Shown here piece by piece: positions 54,828 to 61,647 of a DNA stretch of 64,000 bases. The stretch is from an uncultured Lachnospiraceae bacterium (GTDB lineage: Bacteria; Bacillota; Clostridia; Lachnospirales; Lachnospiraceae), in NCBI GenBank assembly GCA_947632555.1, contig CANRPU010000001.1, positions 162,280-226,279 on the forward strand, read 5' to 3'. The notes below the pieces were generated by a model. It saw only the letters and a program-made list of their open reading frames with translations, was not told where the DNA came from and ran no database searches. The translations under genes and the position numbers were made by a program. How positions within the stretch are numbered: the stretch's first letter is position 1; each line of letters begins with the position of its first letter.

Positions 54828-54870
54828 GAAACAGGCTCCCAAGTGGGGGAAGCACTCAGGAGCCCGTTTC
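54828..54870 (-). terminator. Long hairpin after amtB (no U-run)
   Basis: GAAACAGGCTCC (54828-54839) pairs with GGAGCCCGTTTC (54859-54870), 12 bp with one G-U pair in the minus-strand RNA, loop 19 nt. The minus-strand downstream sequence is GTGTAAC, not a U-tract. A second small hairpin (AACGGG...CCCGTT) lies 3' of it. It may stabilise the mRNA end or be an imperfect terminator. Confidence 0.5.
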
Positions 54871-54907
54871 TTATAGTAACTAAGGGGGTTAGATAACAGC
54901 TGTGTAA

Positions 54908-56698
54908 TTATTCCACATCCTGCAGAGCGGCAAAGTCCTCCTCGCCGGTACGCACTTTCACAACCCTGTCTACATTGTATACAAATATCTTGCCATCGCC
55001 GATATGCCCGGTATAAAGCGCTTTCTTGGCAGCTTCGATAACCGTTTCCACCGGAATCTTGCTGACAACCACTTCTACCTTTACCTTAGGCAGCAGAGTC
55101 GCGTCCACTTCTACACCACGGTACATCTCGCCGGCGCCCTTCTGGATACCGCAGCCCATAACCTGCGTTACCGTCATACCTGTTACGCCGATGTCGTTCA
55201 TGGCTTTCTTTAACTGCTCGTATCTGGCCAGTTTCGCGATCACCACTACCTTGTACATGCCCGTGGAAGCCGCTGCCGGCGTCTGTACCACTTTGACCGC
55301 CGCGGCCTTCTGTACCTCGGAAGCCTTCTCGTAATCGCCGGTTCCCAGATCGGTATTTTCGTTTACTTCCATAGTCATGGTATTGGAGATATCCATAATA
55401 CTGAAGCCTGCGTAAGCGCTGGTCAGACCATGCTCCGTAGCGTCCAGTCCCACGATCTCCTCTTCTTCCGTCACGCGCAGCCCTACCAGCGCTTTGATCA
55501 CCAGGAACGTGATGGTAATGGTAACTGCCGTCCAGGCGATGGTCGCGCCCATACCTAAAAGCTGCAGGCCAAGCTGTTTAAAGCCGCCGCCGTAGAACAG
55601 GCCTTCCGCCGCGATCTGGTTGGCGCCGAAGGTCACGCCGTCACCATAACCTCTCGCGAAAGCGGGAGCGGTATCCGTCGCGAACAGACCTACCGCGATG
55701 GTACCCCAGATACCGTTTAAGCAGTGTACCGCGACCGCGCCCACAGGATCGTCCACATGCAGCTTATAATCCAGGAACCATACGCCGAATACTACCAGCA
55801 GGCCCGCTACCGCGCCGATGACAATGGCGCCGAACGCGTCGCACACATCGCAGGGGGCCGTGATCGCTACCAGACCTGCCAGAGAAGCGTTCAGACACAT
55901 GGAAACATCGGGCTTGCCGTATTTGATCCAGGTAAACACCATGCAGACAACCGTAGCAACGGCAGGCGCGATGGTGGTGGTCACAAAGATGGAACCCAGT
56001 TCCTCAACGGAAGTAGCCGCGGCGCCGTTGAATCCGTACCAGCCCAGCCAGAGGATGAACACGCCCAGACAGCCGATAGGCAGATTGTGACCGGGGAAAG
56101 CGTTTACCTTTGTCACCTTTCCGGCTTTATCCTTTACAAACTTTCCGATACGGGGTCCCAGTAAAGCCGCGCCGATCAACGCGCTGATACCTCCCACCAT
56201 ATGGATACAGTTGGAACCCGCGAAATCGTGGAACCCGATCTGAGCCAGCCAGCCGCCGCCCCAGGTCCAGTGCGCTTCCACCGGATAGATGACCGCGGAG
56301 ATCACCGCGGAATAAATACAGTAGGATAAGAACTTAGTCCTCTCCGCCATGGCCCCGGATACGATAGTTGCCGTGGTCGCGCAGAACACCAGGTTAAATA
56401 CAAAATTGGACCAGTCGAAATTCGCGTAATCGGTAAATACGTCAAATCCGGGTTTCCCGATTATGCCAAGCATATCCTCGCCCAAAAACAGTCCGAATCC
56501 GATCAGGATGAAGACTACTGTACCGATACAAAAGTCCATCAGATTCTTCATCAGAATGTTGCCCGCGTTCTTTGCCCTGGTAAAACCGGTTTCCACCATG
56601 GCAAAACCCGCCTGCATCCAAAACACCAGCGCGGCGCCGATCAAAAACCAGACACCGTACACTTCGCCGTTTATGGCGCTCATTACTTCTTCTGTCAT
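54908..56698 (-). CDS. amtB: Ammonium transporter fused to a C-terminal PII domain
   Basis: A 596-residue two-domain protein. Residues about 1-440 are an Amt/Rh channel with 11 helices; the twin-His pore residues lie in SNCIHMVGGISAL and VAVHCLNGIWG. Residues about 485-596 are a complete PII-like domain (MYKVVVIAKLARYEQLKKAMNDIGVTGMTVTQVMGCGIQKGAGEMYRG...IGDGKIFVYNVDRVVKVRTGEE). PII trimers normally plug AmtB as separate proteins; here the regulator is tethered. The T-loop Tyr uridylylated in enterics is replaced (VEVDA in place of AEYMV). GAGGAGG precedes the ATG. A leader terminator separates it from glnK. Confidence 0.93.
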   Translation of the reverse strand: MTEEVMSAINGEVYGVWFLIGAALVFWMQAGFAMVETGFTRAKNAGNILMKNLMDFCIGTVVFILIGFGLFLGEDMLGIIGKPGFDVFTDYANFDWSNFVFNLVFCATTATIVSGAMAERTKFLSYCIYSAVISAVIYPVEAHWTWGGGWLAQIGFHDFAGSNCIHMVGGISALIGAALLGPRIGKFVKDKAGKVTKVNAFPGHNLPIGCLGVFILWLGWYGFNGAAATSVEELGSIFVTTTIAPAVATVVCMVFTWIKYGKPDVSMCLNASLAGLVAITAPCDVCDAFGAIVIGAVAGLLVVFGVWFLDYKLHVDDPVGAVAVHCLNGIWGTIAVGLFATDTAPAFARGYGDGVTFGANQIAAEGLFYGGGFKQLGLQLLGMGATIAWTAVTITITFLVIKALVGLRVTEEEEIVGLDATEHGLTSAYAGFSIMDISNTMTMEVNENTDLGTGDYEKASEVQKAAAVKVVQTPAAASTGMYKVVVIAKLARYEQLKKAMNDIGVTGMTVTQVMGCGIQKGAGEMYRGVEVDATLLPKVKVEVVVSKIPVETVIEAAKKALYTGHIGDGKIFVYNVDRVVKVRTGEEDFAALQDVE

Positions 56699-56725
56699 AA
56701 TTTTTCCTCCTCACTTTTTTTGATT

Positions 56726-56776
56726 AAAAAAAGCGATAACACGAGAATCCCCATCTCGTATTATCGCCTTTGATAA
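56726..56776 (-). promoter_or_regulatory. amtB leader attenuator with competing hairpin
   Basis: Between glnK and amtB the minus strand forms a 14-bp terminator stem (56733-56746 with 56754-56767, one U-G pair, 7-nt loop) followed by TTTTTTT (56726-56732). Its 5' arm overlaps a small hairpin TTATC-AAAGGC-GATAA (56761-56776). No promoter is visible between this terminator and amtB, so amtB transcription appears to depend on reading through it. Confidence 0.7.
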
Positions 56777-56828
56777 CCAAATTTCTCTTATTCTTTTATT
56801 CCGCGGTCTGTTTTTACGGCTTTTGCCG

Positions 56829-57167
56829 CTACAGCGCTTCGTTGCCGTGCTCACCGGTCCGGATCCTGATGGCGTCCTGTACGTCCATGACAAAGATCTT
56901 GCCATCTCCGTAATTCCCGGTTTTGATCTCTTTTACCACCCTGTCGATCAGCGCGTCGGCTTCTTCGTCGGCTACCACCGTTTCCACCTTGATCTTCGGC
57001 AACATCTCCACCTTGTACTCTTCGCCGCGGTATTTCTTGACGATCCCTTTCTGATTGCCATAGCCCATGATATTCACGATATTGAGCCCGTTTACCTCGG
57101 ACTCGTCAAAGATGGCCTTCAGATCATCCAGTTTTTCCGACTTAATGATAATTTCCAGCTTCTTCAA
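56829..57167 (-). CDS. glnK: PII nitrogen regulatory protein (TTG start)
   Basis: A 112-residue PII protein sensing 2-oxoglutarate and ADP/ATP. It begins KKLEIIIKSEKLDDLKAIFDE. The T-loop GNQKGIVKKYRGEEYKVEMLPKIK keeps the Tyr at the position of E. coli Tyr51, and the B-loop motif is TGNYGDGKIFV. The start is placed at TTG 57165-57167 because GGGAG lies 7 nt upstream and the product then matches the PII N-terminus exactly; the ATG further upstream at 57194 adds a basic leader with no homology. It precedes amtB, its usual partner. Confidence 0.9.
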   Translation of the reverse strand: MKKLEIIIKSEKLDDLKAIFDESEVNGLNIVNIMGYGNQKGIVKKYRGEEYKVEMLPKIKVETVVADEEADALIDRVVKEIKTGNYGDGKIFVMDVQDAIRIRTGEHGNEAL

Positions 57168-57204
57168 CCCTCTGCTCCCGCCTTTCGCCGGCATCGCGCC
57201 CCGC

Positions 57205-57252
57205 AAAAAAGATAAAAGACGCTCTACTTCACCTGTAGAAACGCCTTCGTTT
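57205..57252 (-). promoter_or_regulatory. glnK leader attenuator with competing hairpin
   Basis: The predicted transcript opens with a hairpin AAACG-AAGG-CGTTT (57239-57252). This is mutually exclusive with a 12-bp terminator stem (57216-57247, one bulge, loop AGGTGAA) followed by TTATCTTTTTT (57205-57215). The glnK TTG start is about 38 nt further. The layout matches the glnN and amtB leaders. Confidence 0.7.
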
Positions 57253-57259
57253 GAATCTT

Positions 57260-57287
57260 ATTATACACGCGCCAAAAAGAATGTCAA
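57260..57287 (-). promoter_or_regulatory. Promoter of glnK-amtB
   Basis: TTGACA (57282-57287), a 16-bp spacer, TATAAT (57260-57265) on the minus strand: consensus hexamers. The start site falls at the first base of the leader hairpin. Confidence 0.88.
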
Positions 57288-57328
57288 ATGTTTTTTATTT
57301 TTATTTTATTATTTTTTTATCTTCTCTC

Positions 57329-57357
57329 TTGTTTCCGACCCCGATCAGGCCTATACT
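57329..57357 (+). promoter_or_regulatory. Promoter of the thioesterase gene
   Basis: TTGTTT (57329-57334), a 17-bp spacer, TATACT (57352-57357), divergent from the glnK promoter. Confidence 0.65.
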
Positions 57358-57403
57358 ATTAGCAGCAATACGGCTTCAGCCCCTGAAAGGAGAACTCCCG
57401 GCG

Positions 57404-57835
57404 ATGCGTGAGATCTATGAACATAAAGTACAATACTATGAAACCGACAAAATGGGGATCACCCACCATTCCAATTATATCCGCTGGATGGAAGAAGCAC
57501 GGGTGGACTTCCTGGAAAAGGCCGGCTGGCCCTTTGATAAGCTGGAGGAAATGGGTATTGTATCGCCGGTGGTTTCGACCGCCTGCAGATACAAGATCCC
57601 TACCAGATTCGCGGATACCGTCCGCATTCTGGTAACGGCCGATCCGTTTAAAGGCGTTAAACTGAAACTCCGCTATATCATGACCAACGCGGAAGGAAAA
57701 ACCGTCTGCGAGGCCGAATCGGAGCACTGCTTTTTAAATCGGGAAGGCTTTCCCGTCCGGCTGCGAAAAGAGTTCCCCGCGTTTTACAACGCCCTGATCT
57801 CGCTGGCTGAAGAAAGCAGCTGCAGCAGGAAATAA
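57404..57835 (+). CDS. YbgC/4HBT-type acyl-CoA thioesterase
   Basis: A 143-residue hot-dog thioesterase. The catalytic motif YYETDKMGITHHSNYIRWMEEARVDFLEKAG holds the Asp of the 4-hydroxybenzoyl-CoA thioesterase family. The substrate is unknown. The ATG at 57404 has AAAGGAG about 12 nt upstream, a little far. Its 3' end overlaps the convergent acetyltransferase gene by 52 bp, so the last 17 codons are also coding on the other strand. Confidence 0.88.
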   Translation: MREIYEHKVQYYETDKMGITHHSNYIRWMEEARVDFLEKAGWPFDKLEEMGIVSPVVSTACRYKIPTRFADTVRILVTADPFKGVKLKLRYIMTNAEGKTVCEAESEHCFLNREGFPVRLRKEFPAFYNALISLAEESSCSRK

Positions 57836-58575
57836 CGTTTCCCTCCTTCGTGGTATTCCCCGGACTTTTGGAAGCCCAATTTTTCCAGCAGCCGGAGAGA
57901 AACGGCGTTTTCAGGCTCCGCCACCGCCCGCACCCGCATAATCCCCAGTTCTTCTTTACCATAGCGGAGGATCGCCGCGCAGAGTTCTCCCGCCAGCCCT
58001 CTTCCCTGCCAGGGTACGCCTATCACAAACCCCAGCTCCGGCGTTTCAAATCCCGCCCGCATATCCAGTCCCGCCCGGCCGATGATCTCACCGGTTTCCT
58101 TTAACAGCACGGTCCAGATACCAAAACCATAAAACTCATACATATTTTCCCGGTACCGGCGGATGTAATTTCTTTCTTCCTCCGGATCCGGAAAAAGCGG
58201 TTCCATGCAGCGTGTGATCGACGGCTCCCCGTAAATGCGGTAAAAGGCTTCCACATCTTCCTCTACGGTTTCCCGCAGGATACAGCGCTCCGTTTCCAGG
58301 ATTTCCCAGGGCAGTCCCGCGTAACGTCGGTATACCCTTTCCAGATAGTCTTCCGTCAGATCCTGCCCCTGTTCCGCCAGGAACCTGGTTTTCCCAAAAG
58401 AGGCGTCCCTGCCGTTCTCATTTAAGATCCCCAGCACCGGCAGTCCCTTTTCCGCCAGCGCCGCTGCCAGTTCCGCCCGGTCCGTCACATATAAAACACC
58501 TTCCTGTCCGTATCCCGGCGCTTCCCATTCCGTTCCTTCCCTGCAGACTACAACCTCTCGCAATGCCCGTTTCAT
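57784..58575 (-). CDS. GNAT acetyltransferase with an N-terminal extension
   Basis: A 263-residue protein. Residues about 90-250 are a RimJ/RimL-type GNAT domain (ILETERCILRETVEEDVEAFYRIYG...ELGFVIGVPWQGRGLAGELCAAILRYG, AVAEPENAVSLRLLEKLGFQKSGEY). Residues 1-85 are a separate alpha/beta segment (VLYVTDRAELAAALAEKGLPVLGILNENGRD) that I do not recognise and that resembles part of a Rossmann-like domain. The acetyl acceptor is unknown. The start at 58575 lies within the spacer divergent from the cyclophilin gene. Confidence 0.82.
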   Translation of the reverse strand: MKRALREVVVCREGTEWEAPGYGQEGVLYVTDRAELAAALAEKGLPVLGILNENGRDASFGKTRFLAEQGQDLTEDYLERVYRRYAGLPWEILETERCILRETVEEDVEAFYRIYGEPSITRCMEPLFPDPEEERNYIRRYRENMYEFYGFGIWTVLLKETGEIIGRAGLDMRAGFETPELGFVIGVPWQGRGLAGELCAAILRYGKEELGIMRVRAVAEPENAVSLRLLEKLGFQKSGEYHEGGKRYFLLQLLSSASEIRAL

Positions 58576-58576
58576 C

Positions 58577-58605
58577 TTGTCTTTTCCCCTGAAATGATGT
58601 AATAT
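58577..58605 (+). promoter_or_regulatory. Promoter of the ppi-macrodomain-sirtuin operon
   Basis: TTGTCT (58577-58582), a 17-bp spacer, TAATAT (58600-58605), 43 bp upstream of the cyclophilin ATG. Confidence 0.65.
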
Positions 58606-58647
58606 AGCTGTATTGTAAATCAATTTCAGCGAGAAAGGAAGAAGAAA

Positions 58648-59169
58648 ATGGCACAGAATCCTATCGTGACAATTACCATGGAAAACGGCAGCGTGATGAA
58701 ACTGGAGCTCTACCCCGATATCGCGCCCATATCCGTCAACAATTTTATCAGTCTGGTTCAGAAGCATTTTTATGACGGCCTGATCTTTCACCGTGTGATC
58801 AAAGGTTTCATGCTGCAGGGCGGAGATCCGGAAGGAACCGGCTGCGGCGGCCCCGGCTACAGCATTAAGGGAGAGTTTTCCGCCAACGGCGTAGAGAACC
58901 CATTAAAGCATACGGAAGGCGTACTTTCCATGGCCCGCAGCATGCATCCCGATTCCGCCGGCTCCCAGTTCTTCATCATGCATAAGAAAGCGCCGCACCT
59001 GGACGGCAGTTACGCCGCCTTCGGCAAGATCATCGAAGGCATGGACGTAGTAGATCAGATCGCGGAAACGCCCACCGACTACAATGACAGACCGCTCACC
59101 GAACAGAGGATGAAGACCGTCACCGTGGAAACTTTCGGTGTGGATTATCCCGAACCGGAAAAGCTCTGA
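58648..59169 (+). CDS. Cyclophilin-type peptidyl-prolyl isomerase
   Basis: A 173-residue cytoplasmic cyclophilin with no signal peptide. Family motifs are FHRVIKGFMLQGGDPEGTGCGGPGY (catalytic Arg in FHRV), SMARSMHPDSAGSQFFIM and YAAFGKIIEGMDVVDQI. It catalyses cis-trans isomerisation of Xaa-Pro bonds. AGAAAGGAAG precedes the ATG. The macrodomain gene starts one base after its stop, so it heads a three-gene operon with the macrodomain and SirTM genes. A functional link to ADP-ribosylation is not established. Confidence 0.94.
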   Translation: MAQNPIVTITMENGSVMKLELYPDIAPISVNNFISLVQKHFYDGLIFHRVIKGFMLQGGDPEGTGCGGPGYSIKGEFSANGVENPLKHTEGVLSMARSMHPDSAGSQFFIMHKKAPHLDGSYAAFGKIIEGMDVVDQIAETPTDYNDRPLTEQRMKTVTVETFGVDYPEPEKL

Positions 59170-59170
59170 T

Positions 59171-59944
59171 ATGACACAGACAGAACGACTTCTATTTCTG
59201 ACGGACTATCTGCGGAAAGAGCGCCGCGAACTGCGTTCCCTTGAGATCCCGGCATCGGAAGCGGAAAGAAAACTCCTGCTGCGCTCCCTTATGAATATCC
59301 GTGAGCCGAAGGAGATCTCACAGGAATTTCTGGAAGTACAGGATGCCTATCTGCGGGAAGAACTCGCCCAAAAGGGCGTTGTTTCCTTATCCGATATTCC
59401 CATGATACGGCCGGGCATCTATTTATGGCAGGGAGATATTACCCGCCTGTCCGTGGACGCTGTTGTAAACGCGGCAAACAGCGCTTTGCTTGGCTGCTTT
59501 ATCCCCTGCCACGGCTGCATTGACAACGCGATCCACTCTGCCGCGGGCGTGGAACTTCGTCTGGAATGTGCCCGTATTATGGAAAAACAGAAGACCGAAG
59601 AACCGGTGGGAAAAGCCAAGATCACAAAAGCCTATAACCTTCCCTGCCGTTATGTTCTCCATACGGTCGGCCCCATCATCCGGGGAGAAGTGACACAACA
59701 GGATCACGAACGGCTGTCGGCCTGTTACCGTTCCTGTCTGGAACTTGCTTCGGCATATCAGTTAAAGAGCGTTGCTTTTTGCTGCATTTCTACCGGGGAG
59801 TTTCATTTTCCCAACGACCAGGCCGCCAGAACGGCCATACAGACCGTACAGGACTACCAGGTGGAAAACAAAAACGGTCCGGAAGTGGTTTTCAATGTAT
59901 TCAAGGACAGCGACTATCAAATCTACAGCCGGCTGCTGGGATAA
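59171..59944 (+). CDS. Zn-dependent macrodomain, protein-ADP-ribose hydrolase
   Basis: A 257-residue protein. The N-terminal about 80 residues are helical. The macrodomain follows with QGDITRLSVDAVVNAANSALLGCFIPCHGCIDNAIHSAAG, which contains the NAAN motif and the Cys/Cys/His zinc site typical of the SirTM-linked macrodomains of Staphylococcus and Streptococcus. GPxxxxGE and FCCISTGEFHFPNDQAAR (phosphate loop) are present. These enzymes remove ADP-ribose placed by the partner sirtuin. That partner gene follows after 9 bp. Confidence 0.9.
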   Translation: MTQTERLLFLTDYLRKERRELRSLEIPASEAERKLLLRSLMNIREPKEISQEFLEVQDAYLREELAQKGVVSLSDIPMIRPGIYLWQGDITRLSVDAVVNAANSALLGCFIPCHGCIDNAIHSAAGVELRLECARIMEKQKTEEPVGKAKITKAYNLPCRYVLHTVGPIIRGEVTQQDHERLSACYRSCLELASAYQLKSVAFCCISTGEFHFPNDQAARTAIQTVQDYQVENKNGPEVVFNVFKDSDYQIYSRLLG

Positions 59945-59953
59945 TATCATACT

Positions 59954-60823
59954 ATGACCATGGAAACAGAACATCTCATAACAATCGCGAAAAATCTGAT
60001 AGAAAACGCCGACGCCGTCGTGGTGGGCGCCGGCGCCGGACTGTCCGCTTCCGCCGGATTTACCTACTCCGGAAAACGCTTTGAGGACAGCTTTCCGGAT
60101 TTTATAGAAAAATACGGTTTTCGGGATATGTATTCCGCGGGCTTCTACCCATATGACACATTGGAGGAATACTGGGCCTACTGGAGCCGATACATTTTTA
60201 TCAACCGCTATCAGGACGCGCCGAAGCCCGTTTACCACGATCTATACCAACTTATGCGGTGCAAAGATTATTTTGTCCTGACCACAAATGTGGACCACTG
60301 CTTCCAAAAAGCAGGTTTTGATAAAGACCGGCTGTTTTACACACAGGGCGATTACGGGTTATGGCAATGCTCCATACCCTGCCGCCAAAAAACTTACGAT
60401 AATGAGCGGATTGTCAGAAAAATGGTTGCCGAACAGCGGGATATGCGTATCCCGTCCGCGCTGGTTCCTCACTGCCCCGTCTGCGGCGCGCCCATGTCAA
60501 TGAATCTGCGGGCGGATGATACCTTTGTGGAAGACAACGGCTGGCATGCGGCCGCCGCCCGGTATCAGGATTTTATACGCCGCCACAAAGGATTGAAAAT
60601 CGTATACCTGGAATTAGGCGTAGGCTCCAACACCCCGGGCATAGTGAAATTTTCCTTCTGGCGAATGACGGCAGAGAATCCGCAAGCGACATATGCCTGC
60701 ATTAACTATGGAGAAGCATCCTGTCCGACAGAGATTGCAGGAAGGAGTATCGTGGTTAATGCGGATATCGGGGAGGTCTTAAGCGCATTGCTTGGTAAAA
60801 CAGACGGTTCGGATGAACTGTAA
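59954..60823 (+). CDS. SirTM-type sirtuin (ADP-ribosyltransferase class)
   Basis: A 289-residue class M sirtuin. The NAD-binding motif is VVGAGAGLSASAG (about 23-35), TTNVDH is at 110-115, zinc cysteines are C139/C143 and C174/C177, and GVGSNTP at 222-228. The catalytic His of deacylating sirtuins is replaced by Q131 (YTQGDYG), as in SirTM enzymes, which mono-ADP-ribosylate a lipoylated GcvH-like carrier. That carrier and the lipoate ligase LplA2 are not in this operon. The last about 60 residues seem more AT-rich than the first part and have a diverged second copy at 63354-63527. Confidence 0.9.
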   Translation: MTMETEHLITIAKNLIENADAVVVGAGAGLSASAGFTYSGKRFEDSFPDFIEKYGFRDMYSAGFYPYDTLEEYWAYWSRYIFINRYQDAPKPVYHDLYQLMRCKDYFVLTTNVDHCFQKAGFDKDRLFYTQGDYGLWQCSIPCRQKTYDNERIVRKMVAEQRDMRIPSALVPHCPVCGAPMSMNLRADDTFVEDNGWHAAAARYQDFIRRHKGLKIVYLELGVGSNTPGIVKFSFWRMTAENPQATYACINYGEASCPTEIAGRSIVVNADIGEVLSALLGKTDGSDEL

Positions 60824-60869
60824 TGTCAAAGGCATGTAAGCAACTAAAATATGCAGACGACCTGCCATT

Positions 60870-60900
60870 AGCAGTTCGTCTTGCAGATTAAGGCAAAAAA
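60870..60900 (+). other. Hairpin downstream of the sirtuin gene, weak terminator
   Basis: AGACGACCTGC pairs with GCAGTTCGTCT (10 of 11 bp, loop of 5 nt). The following bases are TGCAGATTAAGG, so there is no U-tract. The remainder of the spacer 60824-61011 is AT-rich with no gene. Confidence 0.35.
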
Positions 60901-61015
60901 ACAACAGCATATATCAGAATCTCTCTACTGAAAGCAAAATGCAACGGGAAATATATAGAATACGTTGCAAACATAAGACATCGTTTTTGTTTCCCCTCTT
61001 AATTTCTAAAAATGC

Positions 61016-61044
61016 TTGACTATATTCAACAAGTAGAATATAAT
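61016..61044 (+). promoter_or_regulatory. Promoter of the PadR-flavoprotein operon
   Basis: TTGACT (61016-61021), a 17-bp spacer, TATAAT (61039-61044). The spacer and -10 lie inside a long perfect inverted repeat, so repressor binding would exclude RNA polymerase. Confidence 0.88.
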
Positions 61045-61069
61045 GGTTATATTCTACTTGTTGAATATA
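61021..61069. promoter_or_regulatory. Perfect palindromic operator (PadR-type)
   Basis: Arms of 23 bp (61021-61043 and 61047-61069) are perfect inverted repeats around TGG. Each arm is also a dyad of its own: ATATTC-N8-GAATAT. Two operator dyads therefore face each other over the promoter. PadR regulators typically bind such AT-rich dyads in their own promoter; autorepression of the operon is the simplest reading. Confidence 0.85.
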
Positions 61070-61092
61070 TAGCGAAAGGGGATAGCTTTATC

Positions 61093-61647
61093 ATGCTGAA
61101 ACATGGAATACTGGGATTGCTAAACTACGGGGATATGAGCGGCTATGAAATCCGCGAGGTTTTTAAGGATTCCTTAAACTATTTCTGGTCAGCACAGACC
61201 AGCCAAATTTATCGTGAAATTGGGGCGTTAGAAAAAAACGGCTGGATTAAGAGACAGACTGTTAGGCAAGACGGGAAGCCAGATAAGAATATCTGCTCTA
61301 TTACAGATGAAGGACAAAAAGAGTTGCTGCGATGGCTGTCGGAACCAGATACAGATATGGATATGCGCTCCCCCACCTTGATGAAAACCTTTTTTATGGG
61401 GGAATTGCCGATTTCAAACAGCTTAAACTTTTTCGAGAAACTTAACAAAGAATACCGCGACCTTTTGAACAATCTTCAAGCGGCAGATCATTCTATTGAT
61501 TCCTATCAAGAAATGGTACCGGATAAACGGAAGGCGTTGTTTTGGCAGATGACCGCAGACTTTGGAAAACGATATATGCAAATGTATCTTGACTGGTCGG
61601 AAAGCTGTATTCAGATTTTGGAAAATATGGAGGGGGTGCAACAATGA
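61093..61647 (+). CDS. PadR-family transcriptional regulator
   Basis: A 184-residue repressor. The N-terminal winged helix begins MLKHGILGLLNYGDMSGYEIREVFKDSLNYFW, followed by the wing (ALEKNGWIKRQTVRQDGKPDKNICSITDEG). The C-terminal helical dimerisation region is of the Vir_act_alpha_C type (about 95-180). AAAGGGG lies about 12 nt upstream. It overlaps the flavoprotein gene by ATGA. Base composition is clearly more AT-rich than the flanking core genes. The ligand is unknown; PadR relatives respond to phenolics, drugs or stress. Confidence 0.9.
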   Translation: MLKHGILGLLNYGDMSGYEIREVFKDSLNYFWSAQTSQIYREIGALEKNGWIKRQTVRQDGKPDKNICSITDEGQKELLRWLSEPDTDMDMRSPTLMKTFFMGELPISNSLNFFEKLNKEYRDLLNNLQAADHSIDSYQEMVPDKRKALFWQMTADFGKRYMQMYLDWSESCIQILENMEGVQQ

